From: Eucalyptus grandis
Taxonomy: Eukaryota; Streptophyta; Magnoliopsida; Myrtales; Myrtaceae
Direction of reading: 5' to 3'
Length of the DNA: 64,000 bases
Assembly (NCBI RefSeq): GCF_016545825.1
Contig: NC_052620.1
Coordinates: 3,224,001-3,288,000, forward strand
Shown here in pieces: positions 1 through 11,600 of the stretch. Position 1 is the first letter of the stretch. Every line of letters begins with the position of its first letter. A program made the translations under genes and the position numbers. The notes beneath the pieces were generated by a model that saw only the letters and a list, made by a program, of their open reading frames with translations, searched no databases and was not told the DNA's origin.

Positions 1-689
1 GCCAAACCTAGCCCATAAGAGAAAGGCCATAAGAGAGGGGACAATTATTTTTTAAGGAAAAATAAGCTTCTGTATAAAAAGAAAAAAAAAAGATGAACAT
101 TGAGAATATGAAACAGTACATACGTTCTTCCGAACCTTTTTGACGACAATGTTTTCTCTCTTGAGAACAGAACTCAAAGGCTTCAATACATTCCTCTCGA
201 GTTGTAACAAGTATTTAATCTGTGGCAAATAAGGTACCTCCATTATGTAATGTACTTTTCGATCAGTAATACTTGTATCCTCGGTCCTATTTCCGAATTT
301 ATTTTTTGTATTCGATTGTTTAAGGATTTGTTTGTTCTTAGGAATCTATTTCTGTCAAAAGCAATTTATCGAAAGTTTCATTTGACTTATTCAAAGCATC
401 AATTTTGGGCTTTAAAGTGTCCTCATGAACAATAACTAATTCGCAGAAGTAAAACGTCCTCTCATTATACTTGAACTCCAATGGCCTCTAATAGATTATT
501 AAAAACCAAATTTTTATAACTACATGAGAAATCAAGTTGCGATTGGTGAAATTTAGGAAAAGCCAAGCTAAGTATTGAAACCACCTCTCTAGAGGAATCA
601 TTTGCATAATCTAATTACCATCTTAGAGAAATATCTAATGTATTTGCTCTAGGGAGGGTAGCAACTACTAACAAAGTGAGAAATTATCA
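1..689. other. Degenerate repeat-derived sequence with an LTR-like stretch
   Basis: I see no convincing gene. The part from about 150 to 345 resembles the U5 side of the copia LTR at 13141-13565: both have an 'AATCTGTGGC' followed by 'AAGGTAC', then a 'GATC.GT.ATAC' block. A minus-strand copy of the same stretch lies at 3781-3917. The part from about 390 to 690 recurs, diverged, at 9740-10030. This is most likely the decayed end of an old LTR retroelement, but no clean TG/CA boundary is visible. Confidence 0.4.
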
Positions 690-2215
690 TATGAATATGT
701 TGGGTTCCATGTGGGACCCAATTGCCGATTACGCCATGGTCCACCGGCACTAACCTTGACAAGTGTGAGATATGCATATTTGAGTTTGAAGTGTCGGAAA
801 TATGAAAATTCTTCCAATTGATTTATTGCAGCAAAAGAATGAACTTTCCCAAGGCAAAAGTCAATTTGCTTCCTCTCCCCCTTACTCTCTTCTTTGTGGA
901 TCATTTTTTTATTCTCGGCCATGGGAGAGGGTCTAATCTAGTTTCATGCTCCCTTTTCTCTTTTGTTGATTTTGTTTGTGTTTTATTTTTTTTATTCTTT
1001 TCTTTCTCGATTGTTGCCTTCATGCTGCCGGCATTTTGACTCAACAGCTCTGACCAACTGGATTTGGGTGCTGTTAAAAATACATCGGAAACAATTAAGC
1101 AACCTTAATCTCTACTTTACTACACGTGTGTGTATTGTTAGTGACTAAGGTTATTATGCTATAAAATCCATAATACTATTTGCTCGGACCAAACATATAA
1201 GGCATCGCTTAGGAAATGGTGCATAGTAACTCTCGGGGACAAATCAAATGATACACAACCGAGATACTTGCCGTACCAAGCATCAAGAAAAATGACAAGA
1301 TAGTAGTTGTCAATGCCTTGTCAGATTCTCACTTTTGGAAGCTCAAACGTCAATTGTGTAGGTGTGATTAATTTCTTGTGTTTATAGGAAGGACAAGATC
1401 CCTTGCTCTGTTGGGTCCTTAGGAAGCATAAAATCATGAATCGAGTCGGAAGGCCGAATTTATCAGTTCGATCAGTAATTCCTCTAGACTAATTCATCTT
1501 CTATAATTCTGTGAAAGAGTGAAGCTTTATAAGATGATCTTGATTCGCTAATCATCATTACGTGACAACGGTTCCACAGAAGAAATTAAATAGAGTCGGC
1601 GTATTACCTTTCGGACAGCATTGTGGTAGGCAGCAAATATCAATGGTGGACATATTTTTCTGGCTCTTGAAGTGTCTTTGTTTTTTTTTTTTTTTTGTCA
1701 GATGTTTTCTGAAATTGAAAGACACTTGCTTATTTATAAAGATATAAATCCAATATAACATGCATACTAGCTGTAAATGCTTGTCTTTTATGGAAATAGA
1801 TCACGAAATATGGACAGATACCCCCTCGTGTTAATTACTGTAGCAAAAATTCATATTTTTCCTATGCCAAAGTGGCAGGATCATTATGTTTCTCTTCTTA
1901 AAAAAGCAATCCAATTATAACGTAACATATCACAATTTATATGCTTTATAGGGTACGTATTCATCTACCATATAATGCCACCATGACTTTAATACGAGCA
2001 GTAAATGCTCCCCTTTTGCAGAAATAAATCATGGAATCTTCGCGGATCCCTCTCATATGAATCAAATTGGTCATCATTAGGCAACAAAATAGCCAAATTT
2101 ACTTTCCTGCAAAATCGGGCGGAGGAAATTGCAAAATCTGGTCAGGGTCTTAAATTAACATACATGAACTTTTTAGCTGATAAAAAACTAGCAAAATTGT
2201 GAAATCCTGATTTTT
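690..2215. repeat. Direct repeat, copy 1 (about 1.5 kb, unknown family)
   Basis: This stretch recurs at 3933-6205 in the same orientation and with few differences, and more distantly and out of order in 9.7-11.6 kb. Similarity starts near 'GTTGGGTTCCA' and stops abruptly after 'CCTGATTTTTA' in both copies. Copy 1 lacks a ~745-bp segment that copy 2 holds at 4241-4987. I see no TG...CA ends, PBS or terminal inverted repeats, so I do not assign an element class. Short frames inside it are not coding-like. Confidence 0.75.
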
Positions 2216-3640
2216 AGGTTCTGTTTTCGATTGGATAAGTTGGGTTTTTTATTTTCTTTTCTCTGAGTTGGCCACTCACGAGATAACTAACCCATCAGGT
2301 GAAGCTGTTAAGGGATTTTAACGCAATAGACTTGAGAATTCGACCATGAATCGACTACTCAACCATGCTAGTTTGTAAGGGTTATTACGGCATTGTCAAA
2401 ATCGATCAGAAATCAAAGATAAGTTGGTTCGACTGAGATATGTGATCAAAGTGTAAGTGATTTTACCTGATTATAAAATATGGTTGATCGGCACTAGATC
2501 GATTTTTCTGTCGTTTTGGGTACCCTATGTTCGTATTTGAAACCTTGAGATTTTCACAACAACCGAGAGTTACCAATGTGTCGAAAATGTACATTGTGAC
2601 TCAAAATAAATCGATCACGGGTTAATTGCACCAAAAAATCCAAAAAGCTACTTGGTATGTTAGGTCATGCTAAAATTGCGTCAGATTGCAATTAACCACG
2701 AATTTGAATTCGATTTCATAAATTGAAAGTTTTGTCATGTTACGATTCATTTTAGGACCATCGACTCATCCTCCGAAGATATTTCTGCAAACCGAGATTT
2801 TTGGCAAAATTACAAAATAGGGCCGTTTTTTTATCGGAAAATTCATAGGACCATTTTTATCGCGTTTTTGGGATGCAAGTTGGTTCTTTTGGCAAGAAAA
2901 AATGTGAATTGAAGTGTGGGCATCTTAGTTGGATTTATGGGGGGCGCATTGAATCAATTTAAGAAGAAATTAAAGTGGATTTTGGGAAAAATACTTCAAA
3001 ATTTGTAGCCCCCATGGTCCTCAACCTTTAGACCACTTCATTAGCTTGTTTGGGAAGTTTGTTGGTCTGCAAAGTGGCTAAGGAAGCCAACCCATGTTAG
3101 TGGGGCCTTGCCAAAGGAGAAGAGGATGAGGATAGAAGACTTTAGGCCAAGGGGGACCCTCCACAAGTGCAGCTGGCCTTTCTTCTTCGGCTAAGGATTG
3201 CTTTCTCCATTTTTAGGCTTTTGGAGCTCTAAAATTTGCAGAGGAAACCGAGCAGCCCCCAAGTCGCTGGACCGTTCACCTGAAGCCACTGCGTCACCGT
3301 CGCGTCGCCCGCGAACCCCAAGCGAGCTCGCGTCCCTGCTGCATCGTCGCCATGCCGCCCGTTCCGAGCCTCCTCCAGCCACGTCGAGCTGAGCCAAAGC
3401 TCTGTCATCACCACTCCGTAGCCGTCCACCTTTGCCGAGCACCGCTGCAGCTGTCCACCAGCCACCCTTGCCGTTTCCAGCCAATCCGTCGCTCTGCTCT
3501 CTCCCTCAGCCCATCAACAGAAGCCGAACCCAGCAAGCTAGCCATGGGCTTTGAGACCCACTTAGGACCGCTTCCAGGTCTCGTAAGGTACCGTCGCTTC
3601 GAAGTTTGTTGCTCGTCTCCGCTTTGCCGTCGTCATGAAC
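2216..3640 (+). mobile_element. Ty3-type (chromovirus-like) LTR fragment
   Basis: The first ~800 bases are the reverse complement of about 21800-22350 with extended similarity: the same run of motifs around 'GTACATTGTG', 'GGTTAATTGCACC' and 'GCTAAAATTG' appears in the same order. The right half (3190-3640) is a GC-rich leader-like block that follows a shared 'GGGGACCCTCCA' motif. An AT-rich U3 followed by a GC-rich leader is usual for plant Tekay/Del-like LTRs. Both ends are missing, being cut by the repeats on either side. The short proline- and serine-rich frames in the GC block are not taken as genes. Confidence 0.5.
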
Positions 3641-4060
3641 TCAATTGGAAGAATTTTCATATTTCCGACACTTCAAACTCAAATACGCATATCTCACACT
3701 TGTCAAGGTTAGTGCCAGTGGACCATGGCATAATCGACAATTGGGTCCCACGTGGAACCCAACCTATTCAATAGTCCAGGTTCCAATAGGACCGAGGATA
3801 CAAGTAATACTAATCGAAAAGTACATTACTAAATGGTACTTGTTACAACTCAAGAGAAATGGATTGAAGCCTTTGAGTTATGTTCTCAAGAGAGAAAACA
3901 TTAGATATTTGTAAATTGAACCTGGACTATTGAATACGTTGGGTTCCACGTGGGACCCAATTGCTGATTATGCCATGGTCCACTGGCGCTAACCTTGACA
4001 AGTGTGAGATGCATATTTGAGTCTGAAGTGTCGGAAATATGAAAATCCTTCCAATTGATT
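3641..4060. repeat. Foldback: inverted repeat with ~140-bp arms
   Basis: The segment 3641-3780 is nearly the reverse complement of 3918-4057. Both arms contain the 'GGGTCCCACGTGG' / 'CCACGTGGGACCC' block and the 'CATATTTCCGACACTTCAAA' block in opposite senses. The spacer 3781-3917 is itself an inverted copy of the LTR-like stretch near 160-300. The structure looks like a minus-oriented copy of the local repeat placed head-to-head with plus copy 2. Confidence 0.75.
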
Positions 4061-6205
4061 CATTGCAGCAAAAGAATGAACTTTCCCAAGGCAAAAGTCA
4101 ATTCGCTTCCTCTCCCCCCTACTCTCTTCTTTGTGGATCGTTTTTTTTTTTTTCGGCCATGGGAGAGGGTCTAATCTAGTTTCATGCTCCCTTTTCTCTT
4201 TTGTTGATTTTGTTTGTGTTTTATTTTTTTTTATTCTTTTCTTATTTTTTCTTTTCGCTAGATCTATATCCAGATCTATGAGCTCTCTTTTCCTGCTCTA
4301 GTTCTAGATTTGAAAGTTTGAACTCTCTCAATCTAGATTTAGGAGTTTGATAAATATGCTTTTAGGGGATTGGACACCTACTTTCCGTGTAAAGGTCCCT
4401 TCGTCTTTTGGCTTCTCGTTGAACCAAAAAAAAAAAATTGCTCTTCCAAATATTAAAATCTGTTTGGATCATTTCCACATGGAGATGGCGTAGAGAAAGC
4501 CGAATGTAGACACGTACCAATCATTGTAGTTCTTGGATAAGGAGTGCTCATCATTGATGAAGACATGAGGGCTAGCCTTGATTATTTTGCTTGACAGATT
4601 TATTCTTGTACAATGAGTGTATACTTAAGCCTGCTAATGCTTGTTGATCCTCATTGTTTTCTGGATCAGGGTTTATTTTTCAATATTCTGACCTTTGTTT
4701 TGCTTTGATTTACTTTCTATGAAGTTTGAGTACTTCTCGTGTATCTTTTTAAGTAATGAATACAACTTTCTTTCGACAAAGAAAAAAATAAAAAGTCGAT
4801 CAATTTTATTCTTATTATTATGAGAAGGAGAGTTAATAGCTCATTTCCCCCTATTGCCCACTATCCAATGGTGGGAACTTTATCGACATTTCCATTCTCA
4901 TTGATCGACAAATAAACCCGACCGCAGCAACTGACATCCGGGCTTACAGATCCCGCCAGCAATGGTACAACCGTCACCAGTGGATTTTCTTTCTCGATTG
5001 TTGCCTTCACGCTGCCGGCATTTTGACCCAACAGCTCTGGCCAACTGGATTTGGGTGCTGTTAAAAATACATCGGAAACAATTAAGCAACCTTAATCTCT
5101 ACTTTACTACACGTGTGTGTATTGTTAGTGACTAAGGTTATTATGCTATAAAATCCATAATACTATTTGCTCGGACCAAACATATAAGGCATCGCTTAGG
5201 AAATGGTGCATAGTAACTCTCGGGGACAAATCAAATGATACACAACCGAGATACTTGCCGTACCAAGCATCAAGAAAAATGACAAGATAGTAGTTGTCAA
5301 TGCCTTGTCAGATTCTCACTTTTGGAAGCTCAAACGTCAATTGTGCAGGCGTGATTAATTTCTTGTGTTTATAGGAAGGACAAGATCCCTTGCTCTGTTG
5401 GGTCCTTAGGAAGGATAAAATCATGAATCGAGTCGGAAGGTCGAATTTATCAATTCGATCAGTAATTTCTCTAGACTAATCCATCTTCTATAATTCTGTG
5501 AAAGAGTGAAGCTTTATAAGATGATCTTGATTCGCTAATCATCATTACGTGACAACGGTTCCACAGAAGAAATTAAATAGAGTCGGCGTATTACCTCCCG
5601 GACAGCATTTTGGTAGGCAGCAAATATCAATGGTGGACATATTTTTCTGGCTCTTGAAGTGTCTTTGTTTTTTTTGTTTTTTTTTTGTCAGATGTCTTCT
5701 GAAATTGAAAGACACTTGCTTATTTATAAAGATATAAATCCAATATAACATGCATACTGGCTGTAAATGCTTGTCTTTTATGGAAATAGATCACAAAATA
5801 TGGACAGATACCCCTCATGTTAATTACTGTAGCAAAAATTCATATTTTTCCTATGCCAAAGTGGCAGGATAATTATGTTTCTCTTCTAAAAAAAGCCATC
5901 CAATTATAAAGCAACATATCACAAAATTTATATGCTTTATAGGGTACGTATTCATCTACCATATAATGCCACCATGACTTTAATACGAGCAGTAAATGAT
6001 CCTCTTTTGCAGAAATAATCCCAGAATCTTCGCGGATCCCTCTCATATGAATCAAATTGGTCATCATTAGGCAACAAAATAGCCAAATTTACTTTCTTGC
6101 AAAATCGGGCGGAGGAAATTGCAAAATCTGGTCAGAATCTTAAATTAACATACATGAACTTTTTAGCTGATAAAAGACTCTAGCAAAATTGTGAAATCCT
6201 GATTT
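3933..6205. repeat. Direct repeat, copy 2, with an extra ~745-bp segment
   Basis: It is colinear with 690-2215. The left part (3933-4240) matches 690-1004 and the right part (4983-6205) matches 1000-2215. Identity is high in the right part, including the two poly-T tracts near 5669 and 1680. The extra segment 4241-4987 is flanked on both sides by TTTTCTT, but the neighbourhood is T-rich, so this may be chance. The two copies flank the LTR fragment 2216-3640. Confidence 0.75.
4241..4987 (+). other. Segment present only in repeat copy 2; possibly LINE-derived in part
   Basis: It is absent from copy 1. The part around 4735-4800 ('AAGTAATGAATACAACTTTC' followed by an A-rich tract) resembles the 3' end of a plant LINE, but the tract is not at the segment boundary. 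The last ~130 bases (4855-4987) read as a coding-like frame that runs on into the shared repeat up to a stop near 5018 and, past it, to about 5100. I do not recognise the product. Either copy 1 lost this segment or copy 2 gained it. Confidence 0.3.
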
Positions 6206-8699
6206 TTACCAGTTCAATTAGCTGGTCATAGAACAGCTTTGTTTTGACGACCGCTCTTTTGTAGACTTGTAAATATATACTAGTATTGTAAATAGCCTAG
6301 TTTAGTTGTTGACACCTAAATTTTTCTTTTTTATTTAAAACTTAATTGCATACAAAATTAAGAATTAGTTGCTAAAAAATTTTAAAAAATCAATTAATTA
6401 AAAAATAAATAAAATCGAAAAAAAAAAAAAAAAGGATCAAGCTAGGCCCAATCCTTTCCAATTCTCTTCTCCTCTGTATCTTTTTTCGCTTGGGCCAAAG
6501 CCCAGCCCCTCTTTTTCCTTTCTTTCCCCGGCCCAACCTTCTTCTCTTCCTCCCTCTCTCCCTCACGCTCTCTATAGAAAGAAGGAAAAGCAAAGTACGA
6601 GCCAGAGGAGACAGGGATGGCGAGGAAGCAGAGGGGGCAGTAGATCGCGCAGCATGATCCCAGGGTCAAAGTCAAGTCGGCAAGGCAGCTGGCGGTGGCA
6701 AGGGGCCATGCGCTTTTGCTAGCGGAGCATAAAAGCGAGAGGGGGAAGGCTTTTGGGGGGCTCGGCTGTTTCTTTTGGGTCGAGAGAGAACATTGAGCAC
6801 CGGAGAGAGCTCGAGAGAGTACAGGAGGGAGAGAGTGAGACTGAAGGACAGCTTCACTGTCGCTAGTCGTCCACCGCAGCGCTCCCCTTCAAACCAGGTA
6901 GGTCATTCCCGAGTACGTCTGCCCCGTTTTTGGTGGGGCATCAAGTTGGAACTCGTGGTCAACCGGTTTGCACAAGCTTCAATCTCGATCCTCGCCCGAA
7001 ATTCTGTTGTGCTCGTGTTCATTCCTCACACAGCATATGCGTGCTTATTGTAGTGTTTTATGCAAATATTTGTTTGTGTTTGGTGTTATGGTCGACACTT
7101 GTTATTTTTGTTTAAACTCAAGTTAAATGTTGATAACTTGTCCCTGAGTCGATCCAGAATAGTGCTTGTGCATCACGTAATGATCTTGGCCTGAACCCGA
7201 GCCCCGCTTGAGTCTATGTTTACCTCTCTAGTTAGTGCGTCTTATGTGTTTAATAAAATGCCTTAATAAAAAACTGAAGAGCGGTGTATGTTTTAACGCA
7301 AGATCAACTCTCTTTTTTTTTTTTTTTGCTCCCATGCCCGCTGAGTCCTGCTTGCTTTGCTCATATTTGTCGTGTTTTCGTAGTGTTCGTGAGAAATATT
7401 CATGCATATTCATGCGTATTCAAGTCGATGACGTTTCTTCGCACCGAAAGATGGGTTTGTGGTCACCGGAATCAGTATCCAACAGTGGTCATCATCGGTC
7501 GAAACGAATGACCAGCGCCAAATGATAGCTTGGCGACCCTCCAAACACCGGTGAGGGTTCGCCGTGGTGTTGTTTTTAGTTCGGTGAGGATGGCGCATAT
7601 TGAGGAAGAAGCGTCGGGGAAGAAGAAGAACGCCAAAGGGGAAATTAAAAAGAACAAAGGAAAAGAAAAACCAGAAAAGAAGAGAAAAATAATAATAGAG
7701 AAAAGAAGGCAAAAATGACTTCGGGAATGAAGTAAAAAAAAAAGGGATAAAGAATAAAAAAGCAAAAAAGCAAAACAAAAAAAAAATAGAAAACTATAAA
7801 ATGAAAAAGTTGGCTTCGTGAATGACCGTTCAACAGATGGTGCAGGAAAAGGACGCAATGAGAAAAGAAAAATTAAAAAATTAAAATTAAAAAATTAAAA
7901 TGATTTTAAAAAAAAAAATCCAAAAGAGTTGGATCCGGGTTTAGGGTGGGTCCAACCCAGTCCGGCCCCCAAAAAAAATACTTTGCTATTTAAAGAAATT
8001 AAAAAAAATCGAAAATCCAAAAATTGTAGGATTTGATTAGGAATTACTATGTATTGCCATTTTAGTGTAAGTAGGCCTTTATTTGCTTGTATATTGATTA
8101 TATCGTATGTGTAGCTTGCATATCTTGTTATATTTAATTGCACGCGTTTAATTTGATGGCAATCAGGATGTGAGGTGTACTCCCATGCTTGACAAAAATC
8201 TTTTTTAAAATGAACAATATTAGGTATCGAAAAGGCACTAACTGGTTAATTAGTATAATCAAGTCATCGACTTTAGATTCTCCGGTTGCGTAGGAAGTGA
8301 GGTACACTCACATGCCTCACTTGGTTTCTAGCCAACTCCAATAAGCTAATGGCAACTCTTATTATGCAAAATTCCTAAAAACATCTCAATGTCGCGCAAG
8401 ATATAGGCTTGGGAGAACCCATGCCTAATCAAGGGTCATAAACTCATCCCTTAGACAATACCCATAAACCTATTCCCTCCCCTGAATGGCAGGTTGCGAC
8501 ATTGGTGTGTACAAAAGTTTGTAGTGGTTTTCAAAATGGTAGCCCTGCTTTTGTATCACATCTTTGTGCCATCTAAGGATTTATTTATTCGTTTCCGCAT
8601 GTGCATAAAAATTTAATGGGTCGGCAACGCGTCCTGGGACGTCGCAAATTTAATCGATCACTAAGAAATGGGCACGTGCTCAAGAATCGGGGCGTGACA
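6206..8699 (+). mobile_element. 3' end of a Ty3-type LTR, split by a nested solo LTR
   Basis: Pieces 6206-6306 and 8502-8699 together match the 3' end of the LTR at 22429-23826. The left piece shares 'GTATTGTA.ATA.CCTAGTTTA'. The right piece shares 'TTCCGCATGTGCA', 'AATGGGTCGGC.ACGCGTCC' and a terminal '..GACATGACA / GGCGTGACA'. The interruption between them is the solo LTR 6307-8501. The 5' half of this LTR may be the fragment at 2216-3640, separated by the repeat block. Confidence 0.6.
6307..8501 (+). mobile_element. Solo LTR, about 2.2 kb (same family as 47414-49411)
   Basis: The ends are TGTTGACACC and GGTTGCGACA, giving TG...CA termini. Flanks are TTAGT on the left and TTGGT on the right, a plausible 5-bp target duplication with one change. 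The reverse complement is similar, in order, to the element at 47414-49411, including 'GACTTGATTA.ACTA' and 'GATTAGAAACC.AAG'-type blocks near one end. On the plus strand a CATAAAAG box at 6728-6735 precedes a GA-rich leader and an AATAAA at 7252, so I take transcription as plus. No internal coding region remains. Short frames at 7.2-7.9 kb are low-complexity artefacts. Confidence 0.65.
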
Positions 8700-9735
8700 A
8701 AAATTAACGGATTAAAGCACTCAAAACAGCTTCCAAAATCCAGTTCTTGATTTGGCCATAGTTTGAAGCTACTATGTAAGCAATTTCATGGCCCACCATA
8801 TCCTACTCAGATACCCAATCAACCTAACCTCTAGCTGAAGTGGCAGGCGACCATGAGATGTGCTACTAGATGAAAATTGGCCATGGATAAGCTGATGAAG
8901 GGGAGTGAAAATCTCAACCATATCAATTAGTTCAGCAACGGTATAAGTTTGAAAATCTGACAAAGTCAAAGAACTGGTGAAAACGGCTCAGTTGGCAGCT
9001 CTGATGTGTAGGCAAGGACTGACCAAAAGCTAGCTTATTTGATGGATAAACTCTCTGAAGCATGTTCTTTTGATGAATAAAGATTTGGAGACAAAAGGCA
9101 GCAGGGGGAGCTCTTGATGGTCCCATAATTACACCAAAACGATTGATTGGCAAGCCTAGAAACAAAAAGAAGCAGCGTCTGAAGGGATTTTTCGAGAGCC
9201 ATATCTCACACACCAGAAAAAATCATACAAAGAAATCGCTTGGGTTTCAAGGGGGACCATTAAGCTTTCAACAGAGCATAGTTTCAATCCCTAGAGAGTT
9301 CTCCACGACAAGAAAACAACTCCAATCCAGAAACTACAGATTGATCCTTTTAGAGAAGTGAAAACTTCACAAACTTTTAGCTAAAACTAGCCAAGACGTT
9401 CAACTAAAGTGTGAAAATGACAAAAGAACAATAAATGAAAAAGGTTTAAAAAAAAAAATAAGGGACTTGCGCTTAGTCATAAATTGCATGTTTAAGCGCT
9501 ACTTAATCCATGTTTAATTGTTACTTATCACTATTTAATATGTCATTATAGTCATTTAGTTTTAGGGAGAATGAGTTATTTAATTTAAAATATTTGCATA
9601 TTTAAATTTGGGCAGAGCTCGCGAGTACCCAGGGTTTTTGCACGAGTTGTATTAGGTTTTATTTTTCGCGTTTTTATCACTTTATTATTGCAATTTAGTT
9701 GACGTGATGTTATATTATATATTCGATATTTGATT
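8700..9735. other. Unassigned interval
   Basis: No gene or element recognised. Minus-strand frames at 8772-8969 and 8932-9213 have ordinary-looking composition and could be an eroded exon, but I recognise no domain. From about 9440 onward the sequence is A-rich and then AT-rich with a 'GGGCAGAGCTCGCGAG' patch. Confidence 0.3.
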
Positions 9736-10271
9736 AAGCATCAATTTGGGCTTTAGAGCGTAATCAAATCCTTCGCCTCAAATCTCTAGTTCATACAATT
9801 AAAATGTCTTCTCATGTTTTACTTGAACTTTAATGGCCTCTAATAGATTAGTGACAAACAAAAACCAAATGTCCATAACTATCTGAAAAATCAAGTTATG
9901 AACAGTGAAATTTGGGAGAACCCAAGCTAAGTATTAAATCCACCTCTCAAGAGGAATCGTTTGCACATTTCAATAGCCATCTTAGGAAAATATCTAATGT
10001 AATTGATGCAGGGAGGGTAGCAACTGATAACAAAGCCAAATTATTATATGAATATAATACATATACCATTTGAATCTAGACTATTGAATATGTTGGGTTC
10101 TACGCCAATTTGCTAATTATGCCATTAGGCGGTGGCATTAACCTTGACAAGTTTGCGATATGCATATTGGAGTTTGAAGTGTGGGAACTATGAAAATTGT
10201 TCTAGCTAATCCATCGCAGCAAAGAAATTAAGTTCCCCAATGCGAAAGCAAGTCGCTCCCTCTCTCTCCCA
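9736..10271. repeat. Third, diverged copy of the local repeat (part a)
   Basis: It is similar in order to about 400-880. Shared blocks include 'GCATCAATTT.GGGCTTTA', 'AATGGCCTCTAATAGATTA', 'GAGGGTAGCAACT' and the 'CCTTGACAAGT' region. It is more diverged than copy 2 and interrupted on its right by the TIR element starting near 10272. Confidence 0.65.
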
Positions 10272-10810
10272 TAGGTGCAAATGATAACCATTCTGCTCAT
10301 AAATTCATTTTTGGAAGAAAAATAGATTTTTCTATTTCTATTCTTAGATGAGTTTTTAAACAAAAATACGCATTTGATAAAGACATAAAATTTATATCAT
10401 CGTATGAAAACGACACAAAATTTCTTCCTTCCAAGTGGTAGGCGATGGTGACCGGAGGATGGCAGCTATGGAGAATGGCGACCGGCGGATGACAACGGTG
10501 GACGGTGATTGACGAACAACAATCGACAGAAACGGCGGCGGATGACGAGTGGTAGCAGCGAGTGGTAGTCGACGGATGGGCAGCGAGGACGAACAAAATA
10601 AGAGTTTTATTTCTTATTTTTGTTTCAGAAATAGAGAAATAAAAAAAATTACTTCTAATTTTTATTTTAAACCTATCTCTAGAGTAAAAATCTATTGTAG
10701 AAATAGAAAAATGAAATAGTTTTATCAAATGGATTTCTATTCCAGAAATAAGTTTAAAACAGAAAAATAGTTATGAAATAGAAATTGAATGGTTATTATG
10801 CACGCTCTTA
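10272..10810. mobile_element. Small TIR element (MITE-like, ~0.5 kb) with a GC-rich core
   Basis: The left end reads GTGCAAATGATAACCATTC and the right end, reverse-complemented, reads GTGCATAATAACCATTC, so terminal inverted repeats are evident. The arms then diverge but stay T/A-rich with 'TTTCTATTTC'-type blocks on both sides. The core 10440-10580 is GC-rich with repeated 'GGCGG.TGA' steps. The exact ends and target duplication could not be fixed. It sits inside the third repeat copy. Confidence 0.6.
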
Positions 10811-10982
10811 GAGCAATATATAACAAATTTCATATGCTTTATAGGGGACATATTTATCTACCTTCTAAATAGCTATACACCTATGTAGATATAAATTCAC
10901 TATGACTTGCATGTCAGCAGTAAATGCTCGCCCTATGTAGAAATAAATCGTGGAATCTTGACGGATCCCCTCATATGATTTA
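10811..10982. repeat. Third copy of the local repeat (part b)
   Basis: It is similar to about 1930-2060 (shared 'ATATGCTTTATAGGG', 'GCAGTAAATGCTC' and 'GAAATAAATC.TGGAATCTT'). It is cut by the MULE-type MITE that begins at 10983. Confidence 0.6.
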
Positions 10983-11490
10983 GGGTTTACCCTAAAAAAC
11001 CACAAACTGGTACACTTGTGACAAATTTACCCGAAATTATTTTTTTGACCACTAAAAACCCCAAACTGGTATACCTTTGACAAATTTACCCCAATCTGGT
11101 ATACTTGTGACAAATTTACTCTCTATTAGTTTTCGTTAAATTTTATGATCAAATTATTAAGTCAAATGACACGTGACAATTAACTAATATACCAATTTGG
11201 ATTTTACGATCCATTTGTCAGAGTTTACAACTTTTATGATTTTTTGTGGTATTAATCCAATTTAGCGAAGAGTATATTTGTCACAAATTTATCAGTTTTG
11301 GGTTTTTTGCAGTCGAATAAATTAGTTTGGGGTAAATTTGTCATAAATGTACTAATTTAGAGTTTTTTATAGTCAATCGGGGTAAATTTGTCACAGGTGT
11401 ACCAGTTTGGGGTTTTTCAATGTCAAAAAAATAGTTTTGGGTAAATTTGTCATAAGTGTACCAGTTTGGGGTTTTTCAAAGTATTAACCT
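10983..11490. mobile_element. Mutator-like MITE, 508 bp, with 9-bp target duplication
   Basis: It is flanked by perfect direct repeats TATGATTTA at 10974-10982 and 11491-11499. The left terminus is GGGTTTACCCTAAAAAACC; the right terminus reverse-complemented is GGTTAATACTTTGAAAAACC. Inside, the motif 'CAAACTGGTA.AC..GTGACAAATTTACCC' repeats several times on the left and in reverse complement on the right, so the element is largely self-complementary. A 9-bp target duplication is the hallmark of the Mutator superfamily. No transposase frame is present. Confidence 0.8.
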
Positions 11491-11600
11491 TATGATTTAC
11501 TGCAGCAAAAAGGTTAGATTTTTCTCTATGGCTAGCGTGGCAGGATTATTATATTTGTTTTTCAAAATTAAAGCAATATACCAAACTTTTCATTGGTGCA
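11491..11600. repeat. Third copy of the local repeat (part c, out of order)
   Basis: It is similar to about 1828-1935 (shared 'ACTG.AGCAAAA' and 'GTGGCAGGAT.ATTAT'). In copies 1 and 2 this block lies upstream of the block that forms part b, so the third copy is rearranged or internally duplicated. Confidence 0.5.

Noticed and set aside
3198..3774. Overlapping frames in a GC-rich block, up to 140 codons
   Set aside because: Leader of a Ty3-type LTR; several phases open on both strands.
4850..5100. Possible secreted-protein or lectin-like exon
   Set aside because: Coding-like phase with one stop but no motif I can name; left as unassigned.
7410..7858. Phenylalanine-rich minus-strand frames of over 120 codons
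   Set aside because: Translation of A-rich low-complexity DNA inside a solo LTR.
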